Shown: positions 44,819 through 53,481 of the stretch, one piece after another
Layout of the letters: each line of letters starts with the position of its first letter
How positions within the stretch are numbered: the stretch's first letter is position 1
Assembly: GCF_016811075.1 (NCBI RefSeq)
Contig: NZ_JAFBGL010000002.1
Coordinates: 372,001-436,000, forward strand
Length of the DNA stretch: 64,000 bases
Source: Oceaniferula flava
Lineage (GTDB): Bacteria > Verrucomicrobiota > Verrucomicrobiia > Verrucomicrobiales > Akkermansiaceae
Direction of reading: 5' to 3'
Translations under genes and position numbers: made by a program
Notes under the pieces: model-generated
The model's input: the letters and a program-made list of their open reading frames with translations, nothing else
Databases searched by the model: none
Told to the model about the DNA's origin: nothing

Positions 44819-46015
44819 TTACAGGCTGTTGGCGGTAATCCCTGGTCCGATCGTGGGTTCAGTCCTGTTTTCATCGTTCTCCAGCACGGATTGCTTGGGC
44901 TGAGAACTTGGTTGAGTCATCCTGCTGGTGGCGGGCCCGGAATCGACTTGGGTGTGGCTGATCACCAGACCGGTGACCAAAAATGCGATGGCCAAGCAGG
45001 CGGCGAGAGCCAACTTGGTGGACCAAGATGTTTCGCGTGAATGATCCAATTTCGGTGATTCGTTAGCTGGAGGTTCTTCCCCGTTGATGGGCTTTACCTT
45101 GGGTGGGGGTGTAGGAGCCACAGCCACGATCGGACTTGAGGGAACGCGACGCACCATTTGCGGATGGTTCACCGGAGTGTGTAGTAGCGGTGTGGGGCTT
45201 AGCATCTGTCCGGCGAGCACTTTATCAAGATCTGCAGCGAGGTCCTCGGCTTTGTGGTAGCGCATCGATGGGCTTGGGTGGATGGCACGCATGACGATGC
45301 TGTCGTAGCGGGGATCCACGGTGACTAGGCTGGATGGCGGCAGGTAGGGCGACTGCGGAAGCTGCCCGGTGAGTAGCTCATGGAGTAGCACTCCGAGGGA
45401 GAAAATATCAGCTCGCTGGTCGGCACTGAATGGAGGCGTAATGACCTCGGGCGCGGTGTAACCCGGAGTGCCAAAGACGGTTTCGCCTTTCTTGGTAGAT
45501 TCATCCGACTGGTGGGCGAGGCCGAAATCGACCACCACTGGGTTGATCTTGGAATCGACGAGGATGTTGGCCGGTTTAATATCGCGGTGTAGGATTCCCG
45601 AGTTATGGGCATCGGCTAGCGCTTTACTCACGGTAGAAATCAGAGCTGCGGCCTCGTGGGCTTCGACAGACTTACCGTGGGCGGCATCGTGAAGTGAACG
45701 GCCTTGGACGAACTGCATCACGATATACAGCAAGCCGTGCGCTTCGCCGTAATCGTAGATTGAAACCAAGTTTGGATGGTTGAGCTTGGCCATCACTTGG
45801 GCCTCGCACTTGAAAATTTGGCGGAACTGGAGCGAGGACGAACAGGCGTGTGTAAGCACCTTGATGGCCACCGTGCGGTCCAATGAAATCTGCCGTGCGC
45901 GGTAGACGGCGCCCATGCCACCGGTCGCAATCAGCTCCACACGGTCATAGGCCGGTAGGTATGATTCGATCTCCTCTGCGCTAGGCGAGGTGTTCGCGGT
46001 GGGCTTCGATGTCAT
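44819..46015 (-). CDS. Membrane-anchored Ser/Thr protein kinase
   Basis: A 398-residue Hanks-type kinase. The catalytic domain (about 22-285) is complete: Gly loop ATGGMGAVYRA, Lys in VAIKVL, HRDIKPANIL, DFGLAH, FGTPGYTAPEV. A Pro-rich juxtamembrane segment follows, then one membrane helix at about 335-353 (LALAACLAIAFLVTGLVI) and a short periplasmic tail of about 45 residues without a known sensor. It is 127 bp downstream of the larger kinase on the same strand and is close to it in sequence, so duplication is likely. Its start is 58 bp from... the uvrA start lies on the far side of its stop (44819 versus 44760), so uvrA may be transcribed from within or after this gene. Confidence 0.9.
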   Translation of the reverse strand: MTSKPTANTSPSAEEIESYLPAYDRVELIATGGMGAVYRARQISLDRTVAIKVLTHACSSSLQFRQIFKCEAQVMAKLNHPNLVSIYDYGEAHGLLYIVMQFVQGRSLHDAAHGKSVEAHEAAALISTVSKALADAHNSGILHRDIKPANILVDSKINPVVVDFGLAHQSDESTKKGETVFGTPGYTAPEVITPPFSADQRADIFSLGVLLHELLTGQLPQSPYLPPSSLVTVDPRYDSIVMRAIHPSPSMRYHKAEDLAADLDKVLAGQMLSPTPLLHTPVNHPQMVRRVPSSPIVAVAPTPPPKVKPINGEEPPANESPKLDHSRETSWSTKLALAACLAIAFLVTGLVISHTQVDSGPATSRMTQPSSQPKQSVLENDENRTEPTIGPGITANSL

Positions 46016-46142
46016 GTCCAGAAGGATTTGACATCAACTACTAAGGAAGTTTTAATATTACGTCAAGCGGAACCGATCCTTTTTTAAAAAACGACAGTAG
46101 CTTTGCTTTGGTAATTCAATAGATTGTCCAAAAGTGTGTTTT

Positions 46143-48737
46143 TTACTGGCTATTCAGTATATACTTTTCGAAGGCCAATGGCTGACTGTGCGATTTGGTG
46201 ATCTCTTTACGCACGCGTGTCAGGTGGGATTTCAGTCCTTTGCTAGAGAGCTCTTGGGCGATTTTTTCCAAGTTGGCGCGGTATTTCTCACTGAGGCTCT
46301 GGATTTCCGCAGCGTATTTTGCGGTGGTCAGAGTCTGTCGGTTAATGCGGGAGTCGAGGATCTCGGTGACTTTGGCCGGCATATTGGCCCGAGGGATGTC
46401 ATCGGGGATGCGATTGCCTGGATAGCGGCTGGTCATGATGGCCAAGCCTGGGCGGACCGCTTCGGCGACTGACTTGGAGAGGCTTCGTTCGTAAGCTCTC
46501 AATTCCTGCTCGTAGCCTTTGATGTTATTGGAATACTCTTTGTCGTAGCGTTGCTGAATGTCCTTGATCAAGGCGGCGCATTTTTGACGTAGGGGAGTAA
46601 GTTGATCGTTGCCATCGCCGATGTCGGCGACTTCCTCGTTACCTTCTCCGTCTTGGCTCCACTCGATAATCAAATGCGAGGATTTACCTGAGGCAGGGAA
46701 GTCGTTCCAATTTTGATTGGCTGTAATGGCGCAACCGGCTGCGATGGTCGGTTTGGCATTCGGGGCACCTTGATTCCAGTTGGCGAATTCCCAAGCCTCG
46801 CCGTTGGCCCACTGCCAGGAGCCGTTCGGTGGGCGGTGACCGCCAATCCAGCAGACCTCTCCTTTACCCAAGGCGGCTGCTACGAACTCGACGAGCCAGA
46901 CATTTTCGTCCGGATTGGATGGGACGGCGAGAGTGGCACCTCCGATTTCAGCCAGGGCTTGGGCCTCTTGCCAGGTGGCTCGCTTCTGCAGTAGGAGGTA
47001 GTGCCGATTATCATATGAGGTGGTTCCAGCCGGGTATTGAGGATCTCCGTTGGCGATGGACTCTGCGCAGCGCTTCAGTTGGTTCTCAACGGTGCCTGGA
47101 TTCGTTCCATCCATGTTCCACTCGATGAAAAAGGTGCGTTTGGCGGTTGCAGGCACAGGCTCGAGGATGGAGGTATCGTCGACAGCTACGTAAGCGGCTT
47201 TGGACGTGCTGCGGATTTCCTGATTCCATGGAGTGCCATCGACCCAGCGCCACTGACCGTCACCTGCGCTGCCTGCGCCGAGCCAGATTTTCTGATCGGA
47301 TTCCAATTTACCACAAAGCCATTGCAGATCGGCCTCAGTAGGAAGAACGGCGATGTAGCCACCGTGGCGGGCGCAGAAGTTCTGGGCCTGGTGCCAAGTT
47401 AGATTGTTCCGAATATACATCCGCGCGCGGCCATCGCGGGTGAAAGTGCCCTTAGGCATCTCACTGCGCATTCCTTGGGCCAACTTGGGACGGAGTCGCA
47501 TCAATGTCTGCCATGGTGTTTCCTCTTTGACAGGGGGCGGTGTGAGTTTTTTAACAGGGGGAGTCGGTTGGACGCGTTTGGGGGCATTTGCTAGAGCCGC
47601 CTTGGCTTTTTCCTCTCGTTTTTTCTGCTTTTCCTCATCCTGCTGCTTCACCAAGTCGTTTTCTGCAGCGCGTTCCGCTCTGACTGCTTTCAGGCTTTCC
47701 CAAGCAATGTAAATCGCGGCGAGCAAGCCGATGATGATGATCACATTGCGGATGAAAGGCACATTGGAACCGACCTTGGGAGGTGGCACCGATGCAGGGG
47801 TGGATCTAGCCCGAGAGCCCGCAGCAGAGGCTTGTAAACCCGGACGGCTGCCCGCGGCGGCAGGGACGGCAAGAGCGTTTCTGTTGTTTGAATGAGTGGC
47901 GGGGCGAGTCAGTAGGCGATTCGACGAGTTCTGCTGACAGACCTTTTCCAGCTCGTCAGCCATGTCATCGGCGCTGCGGTAGCGCATGGTGGGCGTCGGG
48001 TGCGTGGCTTTGCGGATGATTTGATCAAACCTCGCATCGCACTTGGCAATGGTCGAAGCGGGTGTGTAAACGTTATCCGGCAGAGCTCCGGTGAGTAGCT
48101 CGTAGAGCATCACGCCCACAGAGTAGATATCGGTGCTCTGGTCGACCGCGCTGGGGTCGTTCATCACTTCCGGCGCCGTGTAGCCGGGGGTGCCAAAAGC
48201 GCTGTCGCTCTCGTGATCGCCGACGGGACGCGCCAAACCAAAGTCACCAATTTTTGGAGATGCTTTGGGTCCGAGCAGGATATTTGCCGGTTTGATATCG
48301 CGGTGCAAAATCCCATGACTATGCGCGCTGCTGAGCCCCTTACAGATGCCGATAATAATCCGGCTGGCTTCCTCTGGATCGATGGTTTTCCCGTAGGAGT
48401 AGTGATAGAGAGACTCTCCATGCACCATCTCCATGATGATGTAGAGTAGGCCATCAACCTGACCAAAATCGTAGATCCCGATCAAGTTCGGGTGGTTGAA
48501 CTTGGCCATACTTTTCGCCTCCGCTTGAAATGAAGCGCGGAAGCTTGCATCGGCTCCGTATTGGCGGGGCAGAATCTTGATCGCTACTTCACGGTCTAAC
48601 GATTTTTGGCGAGCGAGATAGACGGCTCCCATGCCCCCTTTGGCAATAAAGGAGAGAATTTCATAGGCCGGGAGTAAACCAGCGATTTCTTCGATCTCAG
48701 GGGGCGTGAAATCGTCGGGTGTAGGTGTTGGGGTCAT
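46143..48737 (-). CDS. Ser/Thr protein kinase with two extracytoplasmic C-type-lectin-like domains
   Basis: An 864-residue protein. The cytoplasmic kinase (about 25-290) is complete: AKGGMGAVYLA, VAIKIL, HRDIKPANILL, GDFGLARP, FGTPGYTAPEV. A membrane helix (about 331-346, NVIIIIGLLAAIYIAW) and a charged helical spacer follow. Then come two C-type-lectin-like domains: about 430-550 (MYIRNNLTWHQAQNFCARHG ... GQWRWVDGTPW ... FFIEWNMDG) and about 570-700 (HYLLLQKRATWQEAQALAEI ... GSWQWANGEAWEFANWNQG ... HLIIEWSQDG). The W-x-G-x-x-W/F-x-W and E-x-W patterns are typical; the calcium-binding QPD/EPN triad is not evident. The C-terminal 160 residues are helical, probably coiled coil. It is likely a receptor kinase that recognises an envelope or extracellular ligand. 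It lies 80 bp after the M23 peptidase gene. Confidence 0.9.
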   Translation of the reverse strand: MTPTPTPDDFTPPEIEEIAGLLPAYEILSFIAKGGMGAVYLARQKSLDREVAIKILPRQYGADASFRASFQAEAKSMAKFNHPNLIGIYDFGQVDGLLYIIMEMVHGESLYHYSYGKTIDPEEASRIIIGICKGLSSAHSHGILHRDIKPANILLGPKASPKIGDFGLARPVGDHESDSAFGTPGYTAPEVMNDPSAVDQSTDIYSVGVMLYELLTGALPDNVYTPASTIAKCDARFDQIIRKATHPTPTMRYRSADDMADELEKVCQQNSSNRLLTRPATHSNNRNALAVPAAAGSRPGLQASAAGSRARSTPASVPPPKVGSNVPFIRNVIIIIGLLAAIYIAWESLKAVRAERAAENDLVKQQDEEKQKKREEKAKAALANAPKRVQPTPPVKKLTPPPVKEETPWQTLMRLRPKLAQGMRSEMPKGTFTRDGRARMYIRNNLTWHQAQNFCARHGGYIAVLPTEADLQWLCGKLESDQKIWLGAGSAGDGQWRWVDGTPWNQEIRSTSKAAYVAVDDTSILEPVPATAKRTFFIEWNMDGTNPGTVENQLKRCAESIANGDPQYPAGTTSYDNRHYLLLQKRATWQEAQALAEIGGATLAVPSNPDENVWLVEFVAAALGKGEVCWIGGHRPPNGSWQWANGEAWEFANWNQGAPNAKPTIAAGCAITANQNWNDFPASGKSSHLIIEWSQDGEGNEEVADIGDGNDQLTPLRQKCAALIKDIQQRYDKEYSNNIKGYEQELRAYERSLSKSVAEAVRPGLAIMTSRYPGNRIPDDIPRANMPAKVTEILDSRINRQTLTTAKYAAEIQSLSEKYRANLEKIAQELSSKGLKSHLTRVRKEITKSHSQPLAFEKYILNSQ

Positions 48738-48817
48738 CGAGAAAAAGGTTAGGTAAAATTCGTCTTGAAATCGGTTAGGTGACTTAGGTCTGACCGAGGA
48801 ATCTCAATCGATCAATG

Positions 48818-49669
48818 TTAATTATCTTGAGTGCTCTGGTTTTGAATCGAGAGGTTCTGCTGAGTATACTCGAGATTTTCCTGCATCATGATCGCCAGTG
48901 GACTGTTGTAAAGCTGATGAGGGGCGCCAGTGGATTGTTGCGTAATGGCATGGCTGGGGTCGACCCGATCTCCTAGAACCTTCGTATAGCCAGCCCCTAT
49001 GTGGACTCCGGAGCTTCGATGCATCTCGAGATGTAGATGGGCTGGGTAATTAAGATTGGCTGTGCCGACGGTGCCGATCGTTTCCCCGAGTGAAACCATA
49101 CTGCCGTAAGGGGTATAAATTTGATCCAGATGGGCATACATTGACATGAAGATGGCACCTTCCACATCGCGGTGGGCCAGCATCAACGTGTTGCCCCATC
49201 CTTTGGAGGGTTCGCCTCGATAGACGGACAGTCCGTTGGCTACCGCGTAGACAGGATCGCCCAAATCCGTATTCATGCCGCCGATGCCATTGAAATCATC
49301 CCCCGTGTGATGACCGCCACGTTTTGGATTATCGGCCCAATAGGGTTGTGCATTGTAGGTTAGAGCGCCGAACTCGCTGCCCATGGCGGAGTGCATGCGC
49401 GTAGTAACGGGGACCCGGGCACGCTCGAAGGCCGAGAGTTGGATCAGGCGGGAATCAAAGTTTGGGATCTGCGCATCCTCGCTGGGGTTTTCGGAGAGCG
49501 ATGCGAAATTAAGGGGGTAGCCTAGCGGAGCATCGGCCTGCTGCCAGGAGTCCATGGATTTAACCAGGACCTCGTAGCCAGAGCGGGATTTAAGAAATCC
49601 GCGCACAACCAGACAGGCGACGAGGATGAACAGGATGGCAACCGCTCCAAGAATAATGCGTTGTTTCAT
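48818..49669 (-). CDS. M23-family metallopeptidase, membrane-anchored
   Basis: A 283-residue protein with an N-terminal membrane anchor (IILGAVAILFILVACLVVRGF) and an LytM/M23 domain at about 115-225. Zinc ligands are in GGHHTGDDFNG (H-x3-D) and PAHLHLEMH (H-x-H); the catalytic His is in MYAHLDQIY. All are present, so it should be an active endopeptidase cutting peptidoglycan cross-links or bridging peptides, in the periplasm. The tail after residue 240 is Gln/Asn-rich. It follows the OmpA-family gene by 19 bp and precedes the lectin-kinase gene, suggesting an operon for peptidoglycan sensing or remodelling (inference). Confidence 0.9.
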   Translation of the reverse strand: MKQRIILGAVAILFILVACLVVRGFLKSRSGYEVLVKSMDSWQQADAPLGYPLNFASLSENPSEDAQIPNFDSRLIQLSAFERARVPVTTRMHSAMGSEFGALTYNAQPYWADNPKRGGHHTGDDFNGIGGMNTDLGDPVYAVANGLSVYRGEPSKGWGNTLMLAHRDVEGAIFMSMYAHLDQIYTPYGSMVSLGETIGTVGTANLNYPAHLHLEMHRSSGVHIGAGYTKVLGDRVDPSHAITQQSTGAPHQLYNSPLAIMMQENLEYTQQNLSIQNQSTQDN

Positions 49670-49688
49670 GATGATTGCCTAAATAAAG

Positions 49689-51011
49689 TTAGAAGTTGAG
49701 TAGGATTTCAGCCCTGCGGTTGGCGCGCCTACCGTCTGGAGCGTCCTTGCCGTCTTGAGTGGTGTTAGGGCGGCGCGGTTGTGATTTGCCATATCCGGTG
49801 ACCATCATTTGTGGGGCGTTGACCCCCTGTTCGGTGAGGTATGCCATCACCTTACGAGCTCGCTGCTCGGATAGTTTCAGGTTGTGAGCATCTGAGCCCA
49901 GAGCATCGGTATGACCGGAAATGGTGAGTTTTTTACCCGCATCATTTTTCAGTAAATTGGCAACGATCTTGAGCTGACGTTTGGTCCTCGCGGTGAGTTC
50001 TTCGGAATCCAGGTCAAAGTAGATCGCCAGGCTGTCACCACCCTTCGGGTTCTTGATCAGTGGGGTGTAGTAAATATCGCCGCCGCTGAATCTGCCGGCG
50101 TAATCTGCCAAGAGTTTATCGAGGTTGATCTCGGTGATTTTCCATGGAGAGTTGGCATCCTTGCGCTTGGTGCTGATCGCGAACATGGCCATCTGGGTGG
50201 CGTCTTTGGTCGTGACCCGAGCGAGCCAGCCAGCCGACTTGTCTCGCAGGAACATCTTGCGGACGGCGCGATCCTCAGCGAGCTGGTAGGCTCCTTCTTC
50301 GAAGACAATGCAGAGACCGGCGAGCTTGGCGTAGTTGACCTGTGACTCATCGACAAATGATCGGGCGCTGGTGGGATCGAGCTTCAAGATAGCTTCCATG
50401 AACTTGTGCACGGTGATAGCTGCTTGGCGTTCGTCTTCCGGTGTCGCGGGATCGATGCCGTAGGCGTTCGCCGCACGACGCTCGCCGGGGAGAGTGACTG
50501 TGTTGACTTTCCACTGACCCTCTTGGGTTTTGGCTAGATCGAGAAGGATGCGCTGTCGGTCGGCGAGATTCATGGCCCAGCGGTCATCGGCATTTTTTAA
50601 CAGCGAAAAGGGCTCGGAGCTATCGAGCTTCAATCGAGTACTGGCGGCGAGTTGGTGCAGGTCTTTGGATTGTTGATCGGTCAGAGCTCCTTCGCCGAGA
50701 AATTTGATCAAGTCTTGGGCATCGCCACTGTCGTTTGCCTCAACGATTAGGTCACGGATATGTCCCACCAATTCCTCCGGGGTGCCGGTGCGGGCGGTGC
50801 TGGTTTCGTCGACATGCTTGCCGTCGACGGTCAGTGAAATGCTGTCGGCGTCTGCCGCACTTTGCTCAGTATCGGCGGCTCCGTCTTGGCCTGTGCCATC
50901 ATCTGCTGGTTGCGAAGAACATTGGCGCACCAGCAACACCATAGCGATGAGTGTCAGCACGATGACTGAGATGAAAAAAATATAGGGGGTCTTGGATCTG
51001 GTGTGCTCCAT
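49689..51011 (-). CDS. OmpA-family protein with N-terminal membrane anchor
   Basis: A 440-residue protein. One membrane helix (YIFFISVIVLTLIAMVLLV, about 10-28) is followed by an acidic low-complexity linker and two alpha/beta segments of about 110 residues each that resemble NTF2-like folds (ending QWKVNTVTL and PWKITEINL). An OmpA/Pal peptidoglycan-binding domain at about 325-440 contains YFDLDSEELTARTKRQL, ISGHTDALGSDAHNLKLSEQ and RRANRRAEI. The diaminopimelate-binding Asp and Arg are present. It is not a barrel: the anchor places it in the inner membrane and the OmpA domain in the periplasm. The M23 gene follows after 19 bp. Confidence 0.88.
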   Translation of the reverse strand: MEHTRSKTPYIFFISVIVLTLIAMVLLVRQCSSQPADDGTGQDGAADTEQSAADADSISLTVDGKHVDETSTARTGTPEELVGHIRDLIVEANDSGDAQDLIKFLGEGALTDQQSKDLHQLAASTRLKLDSSEPFSLLKNADDRWAMNLADRQRILLDLAKTQEGQWKVNTVTLPGERRAANAYGIDPATPEDERQAAITVHKFMEAILKLDPTSARSFVDESQVNYAKLAGLCIVFEEGAYQLAEDRAVRKMFLRDKSAGWLARVTTKDATQMAMFAISTKRKDANSPWKITEINLDKLLADYAGRFSGGDIYYTPLIKNPKGGDSLAIYFDLDSEELTARTKRQLKIVANLLKNDAGKKLTISGHTDALGSDAHNLKLSEQRARKVMAYLTEQGVNAPQMMVTGYGKSQPRRPNTTQDGKDAPDGRRANRRAEILLNF

Positions 51012-51113
51012 GGCCGAAACATGAACTCTAAACGAATGACTTCCAACCAGAAAAACTCCTGAAAACGATGAATCGCAATCAGGAGTTAGATCATCTTGAG
51101 ATGTGAAAAAAAA

Positions 51114-51962
51114 CTATCGTGCTCGTGTCGATGGAGCTTCTGCAAAGGGGCTGGCGCTGTGGCGACGCTGGACTGCGCTATTCGACCATTTCCAAGGATC
51201 TACACCTTGCTGGGTAAACACCGCCATGCCGATCACGCCGACGTTGCGAGTTTTGCCGTGTTTCAAGTTCGCGTAGGAGCCTGCGACGGAGGAGAATTTG
51301 AAAGCTGCCACGGCCGCCTCGCTGGTGCGGAAACCTTTGACCGTCAGAGTTTTTCCTGGCTGGATAATGTAGCCTCGTTTCTTGAAGGAGGCAGTTTTGC
51401 CATCCATGACATCCAGCCCGTCGACACTGAGAACGATCTCAAGAGCTGATCGGCTCAGGTTCTTGACCACCAAGGCATAATCGCTGCCTTTGCGACCTAC
51501 TACGTAGCGCCGACCGCCGGAGTTGTAGTTTTTCAGCATGCTCCAGCCGCCTTTGACGCCCCATTCCACCAATCCGCCAGCCGCGCGCTGCATGCCGCTG
51601 CCGCTGTATTTCCAAGCTCCGGTCATGGCGGCGACTCCTTCCTTATCGTTGTAATAAATGGATGCCACTCCGGCGGGTTTCGAGCTGGCGCGGGTAAAGC
51701 TCGAGTAACCAACCTGGGATGAAACCGTCTCGCCCCAACCGGTGCCTAAACCTGGGCGGCGCACAGCTGCACTTGCGTTCACTGCGCGGCTTTTTTGAGA
51801 GGAAGCGCCCGTGGCCGGAGCATTCCACGGCATGTTGGAATCGGCTTCAACACTCACTGCCGGTGCCGGAGCGCTGGTTTCGGGCGAAGCACAAGATGCC
51901 AGTAGCCAGGTGACGGCGGCGAGGAACGCTAGGGGGGCAAGCTGACGGATAGGGTGTTTCAT
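51114..51962 (-). CDS. Putative lipoprotein of unknown function
   Basis: A 282-residue protein from the ATG giving MKHPIRQLAPLAFLAAV, with a lipobox Leu-Ala-Ser-Cys at about residue 24 (the ORF extends upstream to 52001 but the lipoprotein signal decides the start). A Ser/Ala-rich linker is followed by a beta-rich domain (about 90-270) with many Gly and Ser: GVASIYYNDKEGVAAMTGAW, NYNSGGRRYVVGRKGSDYAL, ALEIVLSVDGLDVMDGKTAS, GFRTSEAAVAAFKFSSVAGS. No family is recognised with certainty. It is divergent from the BlaI-type repressor, and the spacer contains the candidate operators listed separately, so it may be a target of that repressor (inference). Confidence 0.72.
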   Translation of the reverse strand: MKHPIRQLAPLAFLAAVTWLLASCASPETSAPAPAVSVEADSNMPWNAPATGASSQKSRAVNASAAVRRPGLGTGWGETVSSQVGYSSFTRASSKPAGVASIYYNDKEGVAAMTGAWKYSGSGMQRAAGGLVEWGVKGGWSMLKNYNSGGRRYVVGRKGSDYALVVKNLSRSALEIVLSVDGLDVMDGKTASFKKRGYIIQPGKTLTVKGFRTSEAAVAAFKFSSVAGSYANLKHGKTRNVGVIGMAVFTQQGVDPWKWSNSAVQRRHSASPFAEAPSTRAR

Positions 51963-51967
51963 AATGG

Positions 51968-52050
51968 TGCTAGAAAAGCAGCAATTATGGAGGTGTGTCA
52001 ATCTCTTTGTGCTAAAATAACAGCATTTTTTAATTGCGGCATTTTTAGCA
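51968..52050. promoter_or_regulatory. Candidate operator cluster of the BlaI-type repressor
   Basis: Between the divergent lipoprotein and repressor genes lie TGCTAGAAAAGCA (51968-51980), TGCTAAAATAACAGCA (52010-52025) and GGCATTTTTAGCA (52038-52050, the same half-site inverted). All contain TGCT/AGCA dyads with A/T-rich centres, the general form of BlaI/MecI operators though not their TACA/TGTA core. Autoregulation and control of the lipoprotein gene are inferred. Confidence 0.4.
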
Positions 52051-52068
52051 TTGTGGGAACTTCAGGGC

Positions 52069-52458
52069 ATGAATCGATTGGAAAAAGGCCACATGTCCAG
52101 ACGCGAGCGTCAGATCATGGACATTTTGTATCGGCTGGGGCAGGCCTCGGCCAAGGAAGTGCTGGAGGCCATGCCTGACCCTCCGTCGTATTCCGCTGTC
52201 CGCGCCTTGATGGCCACCTTGGAAGGTAAGGGGATGGTGACTCACAGCAAGGAGTCCCGGCGCTATATCTACAAGCCGGCCATCGCCGAAAAGCGTGCCC
52301 GGAGATCGGCGATGATGAATTTACTAAGCACCTTCTTCGATGGTCGACCCGAAAAGCTGGTTGCCGCTCTGCTCGACCCCAAGGACATGCAGTTGGACGA
52401 GAAGGAGATCGAGAAAATCCGCAATGCTCTGGAAGATCAGAGTCCTTCGGATGCGTAA
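52069..52458 (+). CDS. BlaI/MecI-family transcriptional repressor
   Basis: A 129-residue protein from the ATG giving MNRLEKGHMSRRE. A winged-helix domain at about 10-80 contains RRERQIMDILYRLGQASAKE, YSAVRALMATLEGKGMV and SRRYIYKP, the family pattern. The C-terminal dimerisation region includes LLSTFFDGRPEKLVAALLD, matching BlaI. The inactivating cleavage site is not obvious. The M56 peptidase gene begins 31 bp after its stop, the standard BlaI-BlaR1 order. A TTG six codons upstream is in frame but has no family support. Confidence 0.9.
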   Translation: MNRLEKGHMSRRERQIMDILYRLGQASAKEVLEAMPDPPSYSAVRALMATLEGKGMVTHSKESRRYIYKPAIAEKRARRSAMMNLLSTFFDGRPEKLVAALLDPKDMQLDEKEIEKIRNALEDQSPSDA

Positions 52459-52489
52459 GTTCTAGGAAACCTGCCACCCGCCGCGAGCC

Positions 52490-53467
52490 ATGTCCCTTTT
52501 GATCACTAGCCTACTGATGTCTCTCATCGCCGCTTTGTGGGTGTGGGTGACGGGGCGGAAGGACCCTTGCGGGCGGCCTTGGCTGACGGCGTTGTGTTTG
52601 GGTTTGCTGTTGGTTTTACCTCTCTTGGCTCTGCTGCCGAAAGTGCAGGTCGTGATGCCTCGGGCGGAAGATGCTGTCGCCAGTCTGTCTTCGTGGGGGA
52701 TGACGGGTCTGTTACCCATCGCCTGGGCTGCCATGGCTCTGCTGATGCTGCTGCGTATAGTCAGGCATCACATCGCTCTGCACCGATGGCTGGAGCAGTC
52801 TGATGACGTGGATCCTCAAGATTGGAAACCTGTGTTAGTCGAGTGCGCTGAACTTCTGGGACTAACCAAGCTCCCCGAGATGAAGATCAAGTCAGGTCTG
52901 AGCTCGCCAGTGGTGGCTCGGTTATTTCGCCCGGTGATTTTACTCCCCATCTGTGCTCATGATTGGAGTGACGAAACGCGGAAAATGGCAATTTTACACG
53001 AGCTGGGGCATCTTCGTCGCAGGGACCTGTGGTTCCGTCTGGCTGCTGAAATCGCCTGTGCCCTGCACTGGTATAATCCCTTGGTATGGTGGCTGCGTGG
53101 CAAGTTTCTCACCCAGTGCGAATATGCCTGTGATGCCTTGGTGGTATCGGCCGGGGCCGATCGGAAAAGCTACATCAGCGCGCTCTGCGACGTGGTGGAA
53201 ACGGCGATGGCCGAAGCTCGACCTCCAGGTGCCATGGCGATGGCCGATCACGCGCCATTGAAACTGAGAGTCAACCGACTGCTTGGTGGTGGCCGCAGCG
53301 GCAGCTCTCTGTTAGCCATCACTGCCGCCATTTTGACCACGTCCACCGCACTCGGGCTCAGTTTGCTTCGGCCGGCGGATGTGCTTGAACCCCTGCAGGA
53401 GATCGGGGGCTACACGCCGGAGGAAATCGACCTTCGTCACAGTGCCAATCCGTTCCCAGGCGAATGA
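52490..53467 (+). CDS. M56-family membrane metallopeptidase (BlaR1-like, no sensor domain)
   Basis: A 325-residue membrane protein. Membrane helices lie at about 3-18, 30-50 and 70-90, and again near 270-290. The zinc-binding motif ILHELGHLRRRD (HExxH) is at about residues 165-175, with a downstream Glu in CEYACDALVV (E-x2-x2-D). In BlaR1 the peptidase is followed by a penicillin-binding sensor domain; here only about 40 residues follow the last helix. It should therefore respond to something other than beta-lactam through that domain, or need a separate sensor. It is encoded with the BlaI-type repressor, which it probably inactivates by proteolysis. Confidence 0.88.
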   Translation: MSLLITSLLMSLIAALWVWVTGRKDPCGRPWLTALCLGLLLVLPLLALLPKVQVVMPRAEDAVASLSSWGMTGLLPIAWAAMALLMLLRIVRHHIALHRWLEQSDDVDPQDWKPVLVECAELLGLTKLPEMKIKSGLSSPVVARLFRPVILLPICAHDWSDETRKMAILHELGHLRRRDLWFRLAAEIACALHWYNPLVWWLRGKFLTQCEYACDALVVSAGADRKSYISALCDVVETAMAEARPPGAMAMADHAPLKLRVNRLLGGGRSGSSLLAITAAILTTSTALGLSLLRPADVLEPLQEIGGYTPEEIDLRHSANPFPGE

Positions 53468-53481
53468 GTCCCTCTGCCGGT

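Noticed and set aside
52490-53467. Beta-lactam resistance sensor BlaR1
   Set aside because: No penicillin-binding domain follows the peptidase and no beta-lactamase gene is nearby.
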